Positions 45,661 through 56,267 of a stretch of DNA of 64,000 nt are shown here, piece after piece. The DNA is from Labia minor (lineage: Eukaryota > Arthropoda > Insecta > Dermaptera > Spongiphoridae). The stretch lies in the NCBI GenBank assembly GCA_963082975.1, contig OY720346.1:48766296-48830295 (forward strand), written 5' to 3'. Below the pieces are notes generated by a model. The model saw only the letters and a program-made list of their open reading frames with translations. It had not been told where the DNA came from and did not search any database. Numbering within the stretch: position 1 is the stretch's first letter; every line of letters starts with the position of its first letter. The position numbers were made by a program, and so were the translations under genes.

Positions 45661-46812
45661 AAATAAGATATTAATTAAGTGGATTTGCTAATCAATAACA
45701 TTTCATTATTAAAGAGAAATATAAGATATCATTTCAGTTATGATTAATTGATGATATTGTTTTGAATGAAAAATAAATAATTTTTGTAATAATTAATTTT
45801 ACTATTTTTAAGAATGGTTTAAATTTAGACATTGTCACATATAGAATTAGCACTCTAAGGGGATTAATTTAGTCTACTCTACTTTTAAATTTAATATGAA
45901 GGAAGTGAACAAAAATAGCACAGAAATATTTTATTTTAGTTGTAGAAATAATTTTAAATAATATACCTAATAATTTTGTATGTATGTATGTGTATATAGA
46001 AACTTTTTATATTATTTGAATAATTTGAGATTTTTTTTTTTTTTAGTAAAGTTGAAAGAAAATGTTTTTTTTTAATTAAATGATAATGAAATTCACAAAA
46101 AAAAGAGGAAAATGTTTTTTTTAAAGTTTCAAACTAGAAATTGTGTACAAGTAAATTAATTAAATTTAAATTTAATGTGAATTAATTTTCTTGTTCAACA
46201 ACCATTTTCATTATGAAATTCACGGTCTCTTGTATCTATATATTCACATACGTTATGTATTCAACTGAATAAACATAGGTTATTTAAAAGAAATAAATAA
46301 ATTATAATAAAAGAATAAATAAATAAATGAATATAATGGATATTATTATTAAATAAAAGACGATAACAAATGCAATGAATTATTATTACATATACTCGTA
46401 TATATAAACACACAAATATTTTATTTTTTAATATTTAATTTGTTGTGATAAAATCCTAAAATTTAATAACACAAAATTTAATAATTGTGTTTATTATTAT
46501 ATTCTTTAAGCTAATTTTAGTATGACTAGTGTGTATTATAGTTTATGAAATATTCTACAATTTTATGATTAACCCTTTAAATAAAATATATTGTAAATGT
46601 GATAATAAAAGAAGGATCATAGAACAGAGAAAGAAAATTTGAATTACATCATGAAAATTTTAATTTTAATGAATAATTTAGGATGATTAGGTAATTTCAA
46701 ACAACGCTAATTAATCAGGGAATTCAAAATGAAAAATTATAAAAATCTAAAAATATTTTATCTTATCTCTTTATCAACTCTTACAATTTATATTTAAAAT
46801 ATATACCTATAT
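45661..46812. other. A+T-rich non-coding stretch
   Basis: No feature recognised; TATG/TGTA repeats near 45979-45995. Confidence 0.5.
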
Positions 46813-46813
46813 A

Positions 46814-46918
46814 TAGGGTGATCAAACGTCCCGGTTTTCCGGAATTGACCCGATTTAGGGTGATCTGTCCCGGAGTCCCGTAAAATGTCTTCGGAAGTCT
46901 ATTGCCACCCAAATATAC
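46814..46918. mobile_element. Fragment of a DNA transposon (CCCGG-rich terminus)
   Basis: TAGGGTGATCAAACGTCCCG, GGTTTTCCGGAATTGACCCG, a repeated AGGGTGATCTGTCCCGG and GAGTCCCGTAAAATG form a G+C-rich block with direct repeats of GGGTGATC. It resembles widespread hAT-like MITE ends (GGGTG-TCAAACGTCCCGG), but no second terminus or target duplication is visible. Confidence 0.4.
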
Positions 46919-46919
46919 A

Positions 46920-47410
46920 ATATATATATATATATTAGTATAAGTAGGTATATTGAAATTATTTAAAACAACAAAATTTTGTAACATAACAAGAAAATTT
47001 TTAATAAATAATTACATGTTATGTCAAATGGGCCAAATTAAATGTGTATTGTTATTAGAGTTGGAATGTTCATATTAATGATAAAATTAAATTTTCATCC
47101 AATATGTACTTTATAAGTGTAAAGAGTGAGCGCGCTCATGTTAACATAATAATGGTTTAAGTGAGAATAATAAAGAGTGAGTTAGTGAAAATATTATTAA
47201 AACTATCTTTATAATTTAAGGTATAATTGAAGAAGAGAGAGAGAGGGGAAATGTTGGTCAGAGAAAAAGGGAAAGAGAGAGATAATCTATTTTTTATTTT
47301 TAGGGTAATTCTCAATGAAGACTTTAATATTTTCATATTGTTAAATTGAGGTGTAAAGGATAACAAACGACAACCCTTTTCAGAAAGTTTTAACTTTGGA
47401 TAAGAAAAAT
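46920..47410. other. A+T-rich stretch with a purine run
   Basis: (TA)n at 46919-46935 and a GAGA-rich run near 47230-47282. No gene. Confidence 0.5.
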
Positions 47411-47418
47411 ATTATATA

Positions 47419-47915
47419 CGAGGGGAGGTCAATAAGTCCGTGACTTTTTGAATTTTCCGTCTCTTAAATGAAATGGCAACACTGCTCGTGCCTTCAGGCA
47501 ATTATCAGCTGACTCCTGTCGAAATTTGAACCAAGTGGGTCATTTAGTTTTTGTTTGATATCAATTAATAACAGACTACATCGGGATTTGAGAAGAAAAT
47601 GGAAAAAAGTGAATTCCATGAAAATCCATGAATTGGGATATGAATTGCTTCCTCATCTGCCCTATTCTCTGAATTTAGCCCCAAGGGACTATTTCTTGTT
47701 TCCAAACCCGCTCCATTTGACTCCAACGATGAAATCATGTCACAAACAATGTTGATGGCCTCGACAAATTTTATTTTTTGGAAAGAATAAAAAAATTTTA
47801 AAAACGTTAGACGAAGTGTATGGAGCTCAAAGGAGACAACGTTGAAAAATATATAAAATAATTTTTACTCCAAAATTCTGTGTTTAATTCAAAAAGTCAC
47901 GGAGACCTACACTTG
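47419..47915 (+). mobile_element. Mariner element, internally deleted (497 bp)
   Basis: The left end CGAGGGGAGGTCAATAAGTCC follows TA (47417-47418). The right end GTCACGG..AGACCTACACTTG precedes TA (47916-47917) but has lost about six bases. It keeps the 5' UTR, the transposase start (GAAAATGGAAAAAAGTGAATTCC), then jumps to the block YSLNLAPRDYFLFP, which contains the third catalytic Asp (in RDY). The C-terminus follows, ending in a GTTGAAAAATA-type tail. The first two catalytic Asp regions are deleted. The deletion differs from those at 39.96 and 54.53 kb. Inactive. Confidence 0.85.
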
Positions 47916-48069
47916 TATATAATTGAAAATTTGAATCAAAATTTTCCTCCTAATCAATTAATACTAGTCATTTCATTATTTATATCTATATGAAGAAATT
48001 GAAAAAACATGAATGAGCATCTAGTTACAAATTTATATTTTTATATTTTTATTTATTTATTCCTGATCT

Positions 48070-48360
48070 ACTCTATTAGAATTTAGCTTAAATTAATACA
48101 TAATTCTTCTTCTTCTTCAAGTACCATGCCCGTCCCGGACGTTGGCTATCATCAATGCAATTGACGACCTGTTCACTGCTCTTCGGAACAACTCAACGAA
48201 ACTCAACGAAAGTCCATACCACTCTAGCAGATTCCTTAACCACGTCCTGGACCTCGATTTCCGAAGATCTTCCCCTACATCACCAGATGAAGGATTTTGT
48301 ATTTTGTTGGATTCCTCATGACATGACCAAAATATTGTACATACATAATCTATCATAAAA
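48070..48360 (-). pseudogene. Second LINE family (L-B), ORF2 C-terminus
   Basis: A minus-strand frame ending at the stop 48117-48119 reads NLLEWYGLSLSFVELFRRA, VNRSS and MIANVRDGHGT. This matches the habitual tail of many invertebrate non-LTR polyproteins (EW-GLSL-ELLR-A-DR--W--LIANVR-GHGT). The stop is followed on the minus strand by (GAA)n, a typical LINE 3' microsatellite tail (plus-strand CTT repeats at 48105-48118). Some key positions (the usual Trp of the R-W segment) are mutated. 5'-truncated, without the RT domain. The plus-strand frame at 48155-48358 is a shadow. Confidence 0.62.
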
Positions 48361-48765
48361 AATAAGTAAAATAAAAACAACTTTTATCTTGAATAAGAAA
48401 AATTTAAAAACAATTCCTATTTCAAATAGCTAAAACTCTATTTAAAGTACATATTAAAAATTTTTTGAAAATCAAATAAAAAAATTTTATGATTCGTCGA
48501 GATTTGATTTGAAGGCATAAAGATTCTAAGCCGATGATCTACAAATTTATATTCTACTAAATATCATATATATATATATATGAGGATTTTTTTCCCTATA
48601 TAAAACTAAAATTAATTTTACTATTAAATATTCTAAAAAATTTTGATAAAATGAAACATTAATATTAAAAAATAAAATTTAATGAATTTAAATTTTAGAT
48701 GATAATAATAATAAATGGTTGTGTGGATTAGTCGTTACGTATAAGAAAAGTGATTAGAATTAACT
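48361..48765. other. A+T-rich non-coding stretch
   Basis: (TA)n near 48569-48581. No gene. Confidence 0.5.
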
Positions 48766-48769
48766 ATCT

Positions 48770-49265
48770 AATAGTAATTGGATTGGTTTTCAGTCGCTGT
48801 TAATCGTTTTTTGCCCTTTTCTTCCACTGATTTGTCTTTATTCGCAAGACTGATCGAGCGAATCGCGAGCGCAGTTGCCAAAGTTATTTTGCGACTTCAA
48901 GACTAGCTCTCTCCGAGCTTTTAATTGGCGGCAAACACTTCCATATATATATATATATGTATGTATGTATATATATATATGTATATGTATGTATAAGGCA
49001 GTGGCTGTCGGGAATTATTTCGCTAGCCAATTAGCGTGCGTTGTAACTTAGACAATTTATTTTAATTAGTCGCCCGCCATTATTCTGTTTAAGGGTTGCA
49101 AGAGAGAGAGAGAGAGAGAGAGAGAGGAGCATGAAGGGGTGAGGGTTGGTGTATGTTGTATGGTTATAGGAGAAGGGAAAGAGGAGTTGGTAAAATAGAG
49201 GTTGGGGTTGGGATGGGTGGAGGAGCAGCTGAACAAATACACGGTTCAGGGCAACACACAACATT
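48770..49265. other. Unique G+C-richer island with microsatellites
   Basis: GATTGGTTTTCAGTCGC, GTTAATCGTTTTTTGCCC, AGACTGATCGAGCGAATCGC, GAGCGCAGTTGCCAAAG, GCGACTTCAAGACTAGCTC and TTAATTGGCGGCAAAC form a strongly non-A+T-rich core at about 48775-48940. (TA/TGTA)n follows at 48943-48995, then GGCAGTGGCTGTCGGG, CCAATTAGCGTGCGTTG, TAGTCGCCCGCC, (AG)n at 49100-49126 and a G-rich run. Non-coding by eye. Among the best candidates here for a conserved regulatory element or promoter. Confidence 0.35.
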
Positions 49266-51752
49266 GAACCACTTTGAAATTATTCTTGAAAATTTAAAAT
49301 TAAATAAAATTATTCAATTAAAACTATTTCAAAGTAGGCGAATATTGTATTTAATTAATTTTAATGAATGTGTCCTGTAATATAAAGATATTCACCCACA
49401 TATATAGGAAGGAGAGAGAAAGAGAAGGAGAGGGAGAAAGTAGAAATGTAATAATACTCATTTCTGTTAATTAAAATTTCCCTTCAAATATTTAATACTT
49501 GGAAAATAAATGGCTTTTCTAAATTAAGAAAAAAAAATAATAATAAGAAAAAGTTCATATGATACAGTCATTAAAAAAAATTAATTAAATATTATCTAAA
49601 TTTTATTCAAATAAAATACTATAGGAACTACTATTGTTGTAGATAATTAGTAACAAAAAATGATTGTCTATGACTTAATAAAAATAAACTGTATTAGAAG
49701 AATATTTTAGGGGTCAATTTTAAAAATACAAAATTTGACTCTATTTTCACATTTAGAATAAAATATTCTATATTACTACAAAAATAATCCCAAGCAATAA
49801 ATAAATTAAGAACAAAATCCAATATATAGATACTGTTGTATCAGTAAATTTAAATTTACCCACCATAGAAACCAAAAATATATTTTTTTTCGAGTTAATT
49901 TGCACTTCAAAATAAGAAATCGATATATGTGCCACTGAGAAGCCAAAACGATAAACGCTAAATATAAACAAACTGAGAAAATGAAGCCCAAAGTTCACAG
50001 ATTGTAGGAAATTCAGGGTTATTGATTACATAAAAATGTATATTGCATTGCAATATTAAGATTATCAAGATCATTATTCACTTTATATGTTGCAGATTAC
50101 ATTACATTATATTACTAGCAAAATTTTCAAAATTGGAGTTAATCGGTTTGGTTTCTGAGTGGCACATATACTATATATTCACTTTTAGATTCTTAGTTTT
50201 ATTTAACACTCCCACACAGATTATTCTTTGAAAAAATAATATTTTCTATAAAAATTCAAATCATTAAAAAGCAATCGTTAGTTTTTTACCTCATTGAACT
50301 TTCAAGTTTGATTAAGCTCAAATGTTTTTTTTTTAATTTATAAAATATATAAAAATATAATTGGTAGATTAAGTTGAGATTTATAAAAAACTTTGACATG
50401 TATATATAATTTTTCCTAAATAAGGTTTATGATATTGGACCATTATTACATGTTATTTCAACATATCAAGAATAAGCAAGAATAGTAATCATGGGTATTG
50501 GAATGTATGAGAAAAATTTCAATCTACCCTCTTTTTTATGAATTGTCACAAATTTATCAACAAATTTAAAATTAATCCCAAATAATATATAATAACAATA
50601 AAAAATAGTATATTATATAATAAATAAGAAATTGCATTGAAATTTTTTTGAAACAATCTCTTTACAGTCATGAAACAATAGCATATCAGATTAGTTAGTT
50701 AAAGATCTCAGTTTAATTTATTCAAAAGTGTTCATTCGTTAAGACATATCTTTTTTGTGATATTTTGACATTTATCTTGGAAACTGGATTTTTTTATAGA
50801 TATATTTATGAGTTTTTTTAAGAGCTAAAAAATAGCTTCAGGATGGGTTATAAATCATCGGGAACAGGATAAAAATAAAGGTTAGTGATACCCTGAGTCT
50901 CCCCCAATAGGTTTTCCAACAGTATTTACTACTTGGTTCACTTTTGTAACAACAAGTTAAATAATAGATTTGTGTTCGACTACTTGGAATTACATTCTCT
51001 TTTTCTCTTTCTCTCTCTCTCTCTCTCTATTTATCTATTTTAAATCATATATAAGTATATTATCGTATATATTATATTGAAATATTGTTATATATGATGT
51101 TTTTTAAATTTATAACCATAATTGCAGTTTAATTTTATATTATTAATTAATCAAGATGATTATTATTATTATATTATTATTATCTAATGAAGTATAGTTT
51201 CCTGTTTTTTAGTTTTAACTACTCATGTAGTTAATATCAAATGAATGATTATGATCTTTAGTGATAGGTGTTTATGTTAATCCGGAAGGGATATGTTTCA
51301 ATGGTACATCTCTAATTAAATAGCTTGTTTCATGTTAACTGATCCATCAATATCTTATTAATGATAATCTTTTATTATCTAATGGCTTCACACACTCACA
51401 CACACACTCATGGAGAGATACGATCTGATTAGAAACAACCCCATTTCTCCACAAGTGTTTCCATTTTTCTAATCATTAAAATGTCGGTCTATTCTTGATA
51501 TACTTGTTTGTATATAGAATTCATAATCCACAAAGGAGAGAGGCATTAAGATAATAAAATTCTGGAAAATGTTTTATTTATTATATTTCACAATAAATGT
51601 TTTAATTACATACATTAGGTATTACTGATGATTTCTATTCAAATTTATTTCAATTTTTTCTTTTTTTTAGTGATTATTTCAAATTTTAGAATTTGAGAAA
51701 CTCTCAAATGTGGCAGATGTTAAAAAAAATTTGTACAAACAAAAATTAAAAA
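49266..51752. other. Long A+T-rich stretch
   Basis: (TC)n at 51009-51028; CA repeats near 51388-51410. Two overlapping minus-strand frames at 49768-49998 and 49806-49991 are Phe/Tyr/Ile-rich and not recognised. A stretch similar to itself occurs at 49920-49940 and 50150-50165 (GTGGCACATAT and its reverse complement), weak and imperfect. Confidence 0.45.
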
Positions 51753-52365
51753 TCGGGAGTGTCCTCCCCTAGACTTTCCCACATATAAATAGGTAATTAG
51801 GTCATTATTATGATTTAACAACAATAAAAATAAACAAACTAATTAATTTAAATTATAAAGTAAAATGGTTTAACACTATTATATATATTTATTATTTACC
51901 CCACACGCTACTTGTATAGGTAAAATGTCACTTCCGGTAGTCAGATCATGATGAAATTTGGTATCTGAATTTTTTTCATATTTTTAAATCTATATAGAAA
52001 ATATGAAGCAAATAGCTCGAAGCAAACTGGTACTTTACTTGAAAGGTAAACGCAACCAGTGCAGGTAAAGTTCCACTTCCGGTTAACCGATTTTGACGAA
52101 ATTTTGATAGATATCTACAAACTGTGAATAATATCGGTGTACCAAATTTCGAAGTCCTAGCTTTATTAGTTTCTGAGTAAATTTGCTCACAGACAAACAT
52201 TACATACATCCATGCATCCATACATACACACACACAGACATAAATCGAAAAATGGTATTTTCCGACTCAGGGAGGTCTAAAACGTCAAGATCTATCGAAG
52301 TCTCGAAGTCGAAATTTTTGACGATTCCAATACTTCCCTTATACGAAGTATGTGGGAAAGTAAAA
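51753..52365 (+). mobile_element. R2 Helentron-like element, opposite orientation
   Basis: The left end A|TCGGGAGTGTCCTCCCC has the TC start and preceding A of a Helitron-type 5' end, and includes a small hairpin. ACTTTCCCACATA (51773-51785) and TATGTGGGAAAGT (52349-52361) form a 13-bp perfect inverted repeat. The right end also folds on itself: ACTTCCCTTATACGAAGTATG with the following GGGAAAGT. The interior has ACTTCCGGTTAACCGA blocks shared with 5.7-6.0 kb, and a CATA/CACA microsatellite near 52195-52230. Subterminal inverted repeats, an internal microsatellite and a 3' stem-loop match the plan of non-autonomous Helentrons. Frames here are chance frames. Confidence 0.6.
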
Positions 52366-52612
52366 ATACATCAAATTTTAAGGTAATTAGTATATTTATC
52401 TCGGATTTTTCTATAAAATTGTAGCCAGAACTACAGATGTTTGCCAAGAAATTTCTAAGTTGTTTTTAAGATTTTTTTAAGAACATAAAAAACCTTAATG
52501 AATGAGATTTGGAGATATTTGGAGATCTTGGGGGTCACATCTCAAGATTCTATAAACTAAAAAAATGGTGAAGTTGCCCTATTATATTTATATATTTTAT
52601 AAATTTATTGGA
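52366..52612. other. A+T-rich non-coding stretch
   Basis: No feature recognised. Confidence 0.45.
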
Positions 52613-52614
52613 AA

Positions 52615-52770
52615 ATGACCAGGAGAGAAAAAGTAATATTAATGCAGAAATGAGAGAAAAATTGGAAAATTAGATTTGGATGAAAGTGATGGACTAAGTT
52701 GAATAAGGAATGTTGATAGGTATCATTTTTGTATTCCAGTATTTTTCGAGTTCAAGACAATAAAAGAGAT
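52615..52770 (+). pseudogene. Degenerate LINE L-A fragment
   Basis: GACCAGGAGAGAAAAAG, AATGAGAGAAAAATTGG, TTGGATGAAAGTGATGG, GGAATGTTGATAGG and ATTTTTCGAGTTCAAGAC loosely follow the LINE L-A tail. No frame remains. Confidence 0.35.
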
Positions 52771-53217
52771 AGATAATTAGAACTACTATACTGCATATGA
52801 TATTTCATTTTATAAAATCATTTTATTATTAAGTACTTTTATTATATCTTTAAGTAATGTATAGACAGATACCTCAGGATTAATTCAATAAGTCTTTAAT
52901 AAGATAAGATTTCTTCATTCAATAAAGCCTTCCACCGTTTATCGGCTTTAATATTACTTATTTAAATATTTTTATACAATTATATAGTATAATAAGTAAA
53001 TTGCTTATGTTATAATATAATTGATATTTAAACAAATTGTTTTTTTATAATTATATCATTATATTTTTTTAGTGTTCATGAAAAATTTATTTTTTATTTA
53101 TTAATTACATCACTTAAAAAACAATTTATTAGTATTTGGTAGGAAATCTTTTATGTGAACGTCACCAAAATTCTCTGGAATCCATGAAATGAGAAAATTT
53201 CGTATCATTTTTTTTTC

Positions 53218-53220
<3 letters not shown>
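52771..53220. other. A+T-rich non-coding stretch
   Basis: No feature recognised. Confidence 0.5.

Positions 53221-53257
<37 letters not shown>
53221..53257. repeat. ATT microsatellite
   Basis: A pure (TTA)n tract of about 12 units. Confidence 0.92.
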
Positions 53258-53258
<1 letters not shown>

Positions 53259-53269
53259 CATCACAGGTA

Positions 53270-53600
53270 ACTTACTCAGGTAATCATCTCGAGGTGTGAG
53301 TTAGTGAGATGGGGGAGAGGACGAGGTATGGGTAAGAGGGGGTGACGGGTCGAGGGGGAAGAGGGATTAAGGCAACGATACTTCAAAGCGCTGCCGCCAT
53401 AATTGCAAGATTTACATGCAAATCGCTTTGCGATATTGAATATCAAAGCTTGAGGCGCCGGCGGCGGAAGAGATGGACGAGATGCTCGCTGAAACCTCCC
53501 TCTCCCTCCAACTTTTCTCCCACCTATCTCCTCCTCTTTCCACCTTACTCACTATCTACAGGCACACTTTCCAAATGCTTTGAAATTATTTTTTAATTTT
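53270..53600. other. Unique G+C-rich island
   Basis: A G-rich run (GATGGGGGAGAGGACG, GGGGGTGACGGGTCGAGGGG) leads to CTTCAAAGCGCTGCCGCC, TTTACATGCAAATCGC (octamer ATGCAAAT), TTGAGGCGCCGGCGGCGG and GAGATGCTCGCTG, then a C/T run. This is the most G+C-rich non-repeat block in the window. An 84-codon frame (53342-53596, plus) crosses it without recognisable domains; its Arg run comes from CGG repeats. Candidate regulatory element or promoter/5' UTR. Confidence 0.35.
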
Positions 53601-54440
53601 TGTTAAAGAATAACATCAACAAAAAAAAATGCAATACTCACATTGGTGAATGTATTGATGACGTGAAAATTTGTTTTAAAAATTTTATGAATAATACATT
53701 TATTTATTAGAACCACACTCACCCCCTCATTGCATTAAAAAGAATCTTGTCTTTTTTTTATTTATAATTATTTTTGTTTTTTTTAAACATTAAAAATATA
53801 TTGATTTTTAATGTTGAAATTGAACTTATATTAAAGTGAGTCAATTTTAGTAATTAAATAGGAAATATCGATTTATATAAAATAATAAAATTAATTAATA
53901 AATAGGTGGATTGTGTGATTTTTCCATAAATATCTTGAGCTAGTAAAAAATTATATTTATGGTAAAATTGCAATGTAAATAGATTTAATGCTATAACATT
54001 ATAGACTTATGAAATTATAATCCTTATATTTATTTATTGTTAGCTATCTCTCTTTTTCTCAGCTTGAATAATGTGATTTGGTTGTATAAAAATAAAAAAA
54101 TATTCTTCAATATCAATGTCTTTATTTACTATCTATCAATGAACGAATTTAAATCATTTTTCATTTGAAATTATTAGAACTGGATGTGTGTGTGTGTGTG
54201 TGTGTGTGTTTATATTTAACTAATTTATTACTCTCATCTAAAAAATGATTAGATGACATACATAAGTAAAAAAAATTATAAGTAAAAAGTATTTAAGGAT
54301 TCTGGATAATTAAATTTTAAATTTAATCATCACCATTAAAAAAAATTTAATTTTAAAAAAATTAAAATATAATATTGTGAGGGGTGGTCTATTGTAGAAT
54401 AACAATAGATCCAGAAAATTAAAAAAATATAAGATCAATT
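53601..54440. other. A+T-rich stretch with TG microsatellite
   Basis: (TG)n at about 54185-54210. No gene. Confidence 0.6.
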
Positions 54441-54444
54441 ATTG

Positions 54445-54523
54445 TATTAAGAATTGCATGAGCTCTATGCATCTCAAGACATAATTATTCATTAAATTGA
54501 GGAGGTTATGATAAACAAATAGC
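54445..54523 (+). pseudogene. LINE L-A fragment cut off by mariner
   Basis: AAGAATTGCATGAGCTCTATGC, ATCTCAAGACATAATTATTC and GAGGAGGTTATGATAAAC match the LYASPEIV-encoding part at 15.59-15.65 kb. It stops where the mariner element at 54526 begins, and the expected continuation is not found right after the mariner. Confidence 0.55.
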
Positions 54524-54525
54524 TA

Positions 54526-55073
54526 CAATGGGTCAAGGTCGATAAATTCGTGACTTTTTGAATCAAACACAGACTTTTGGATAAAAAATTATTTTATTTT
54601 TCAACGTAGTCTCGTTTAAGCTCTATACACTTCGTCCAACGTTTCTCCAATTTTTTATCCCTTCCAAAAAATAAGATTTCTTGAGGACATCAAAATAGGC
54701 CTATTTGTTTGTGAGATGATTAGAGTCAAATCCCTTTTACCACAAAAAACCCACTGTTTTGATTGCTGTTTAGTATCTGGTATGTTGTGGTAGATAAACG
54801 TTTCATACACGGTTACAAAAAGACGCAAAAACTCGGTTTCAGTGATGTTTTTTTCGTAAAAAATAATGCTTAATGAGCACACAAAATTCACTTTTTTTCA
54901 TTTTCTTCTCAAATCACGAGGTAGTCTGATATTAATAGGTGTCAAACAACAACTAAAAGACCCAGCTGGTTCAAATTTCGATACGAGTCAGCTGATAATT
55001 GCCTGTTGACAGGAACAATGTTGCCATTTCGTTTAAGAGACGGGAAATTCGTAAAGTCACGGACCTACCCTCG
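54526..55073 (-). mobile_element. Mariner element, internally deleted (548 bp)
   Basis: TA flanks both sides (54524-54525 and 55074-55075). The right end TAAAGTCACGGACCTACCCTCG is the intact terminal sequence; the left end (CAATGGGTCAAGGTCGATAA) has a short insertion. On the minus strand the protein remnant reads NITETEFLRLFVTVYET, IYHNIPDTKQQSKQWV, then the C-terminus. Tyr replaces the catalytic Asp in V-ET (VYET instead of VDET). The N-terminal deletion junction (just before KNITETEFL) is the same as in the 39.96-kb copy. The internal deletion near QSKQWV is shorter. Inactive. Confidence 0.87.
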
Positions 55074-55075
55074 TA

Positions 55076-55198
55076 TATTTGATATATTGAAATCAAGAAG
55101 TGAAAAAGACACTTAAATGAAATGAATAAACTTATTTATTTTTAAATAAATATAACCATGAGGTTTGTTTTTTTTTATTACATTAAATAAATATATAA
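55076..55198. other. A+T-rich spacer
   Basis: No feature recognised between the mariner and the island that follows. Confidence 0.5.
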
Positions 55199-55199
55199 A

Positions 55200-55640
55200 T
55201 CCTCGTCAAGTTTTGTCGGTGACACAACGCAAAGGTAATCGAAGGGAATGTAACATTCTCATCAAAAGGATTCAATCCCCTTCGTTCCCACCCCGTATAT
55301 ACCCCCTTTGGCGATGAAAGCCACAGTGAGAGAGGGTTCTTTCCGACCACCTCGAATTCTCTCTCTTTCTCTCTAATCCAATGCGATTGTTTTTTAATGA
55401 AATTCCCACGTAATTAAAGTTAAGCCCGCGAAAAAAAGAAAAAAATATTTTTCACCCGGGCGTATATAATGAGATTGGTAAAAGGGATGGTTAAAAACAC
55501 AACCCAATATAGGTGGTGGGTGGATGGGTGAGGTAGACACTTTGTAACACGAAACTGAATTCCCAACAGCGTTTTGCATTTTATGCCTTTATTTAGATTA
55601 TATAGCCTACGTCAGGGATGAGAGAGTGAGAGAGGTTAAC
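55200..55640. other. Unique G+C-richer island
   Basis: GTTTTGTCGGTGACACAACG, AAAGGTAATCGAAGGG, CCCCTTTGGCGATGAAAGCC, GGTTCTTTCCGACCACCTCG, ATTCCCACGTAATTAAAG, TTTCACCCGGGCGTATATAA, TAGGTGGTGGGTGGATGGG and CAGCGTTTTGCATTTTATGC occur in a 440-bp non-repetitive block. A 61-codon minus frame overlaps; no protein is recognised. One of the longest islands here. Confidence 0.35.
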
Positions 55641-56265
55641 GCTATTTTTGCGGATGAGATTTTGATTTAAGTCTAAGCTTACCGCTATAAACTCTATTAA
55701 CAGAGGTATAATAATAAATGGGAACATTTCAACAACAAAAAAACGTATTCCCACTTTCGTGCATTTATAAAGAAAATTTTAACATATTTTAAAATAATTT
55801 AATTATATTAAAATTTTGTTACAGGTAAAGTTAATTTACCAATTAAATACATATTTGGAGTTGCTATAACTCTTCCACGCATTTCACCCACCCCTCCGCC
55901 CATCTCAAACCCCCATTCCTCCTTGCTCCAGCCCATACCATCACCACCACCATTTCCCCTTTTACCCATCAACGATGCGCAACATTTTATTTACATTTAA
56001 TTAATAATTTCTCAAAGTCAACAAAACTAGATAACTTATTACGTTTCATGTTCACCAAGTGAAATGCTATTTACATAATATATTTTTTATTTTTATTTTT
56101 ATTTTATTTTTTATTTTTTTTTTTTTTTTTGTTTAAACGAAAGAAAATAATTAAAATTACATTAATTAAATTCTTTATATAATAAATATACGAGATTAAA
56201 AAAAAATTAAATGGTATAAGAAGTTTATTTAATAAAAGTGAATTTAATTTAAATTATGATAGGTT
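55641..56265. other. A+T-rich stretch with a C-rich patch
   Basis: A C-rich pyrimidine patch at about 55865-55980 (TTTCACCCACCCCTCCGCCC, CATCACCACCACCATTTCCC). The rest is A+T-rich with T runs near 56115-56130. Confidence 0.45.
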
Positions 56266-56267
56266 AT

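Noticed and set aside
13550..53425. POU octamers (ATGCAAAT/ATTTGCAT) as a regulatory cluster
   Set aside because: About six occurrences are expected by chance in 64 kb of this composition, close to the number seen; only those inside islands are mentioned.
53342..53596. 84-codon frame in the G+C-rich island
   Set aside because: The Arg-rich part comes from CGG repeats and the rest has no recognisable motif.
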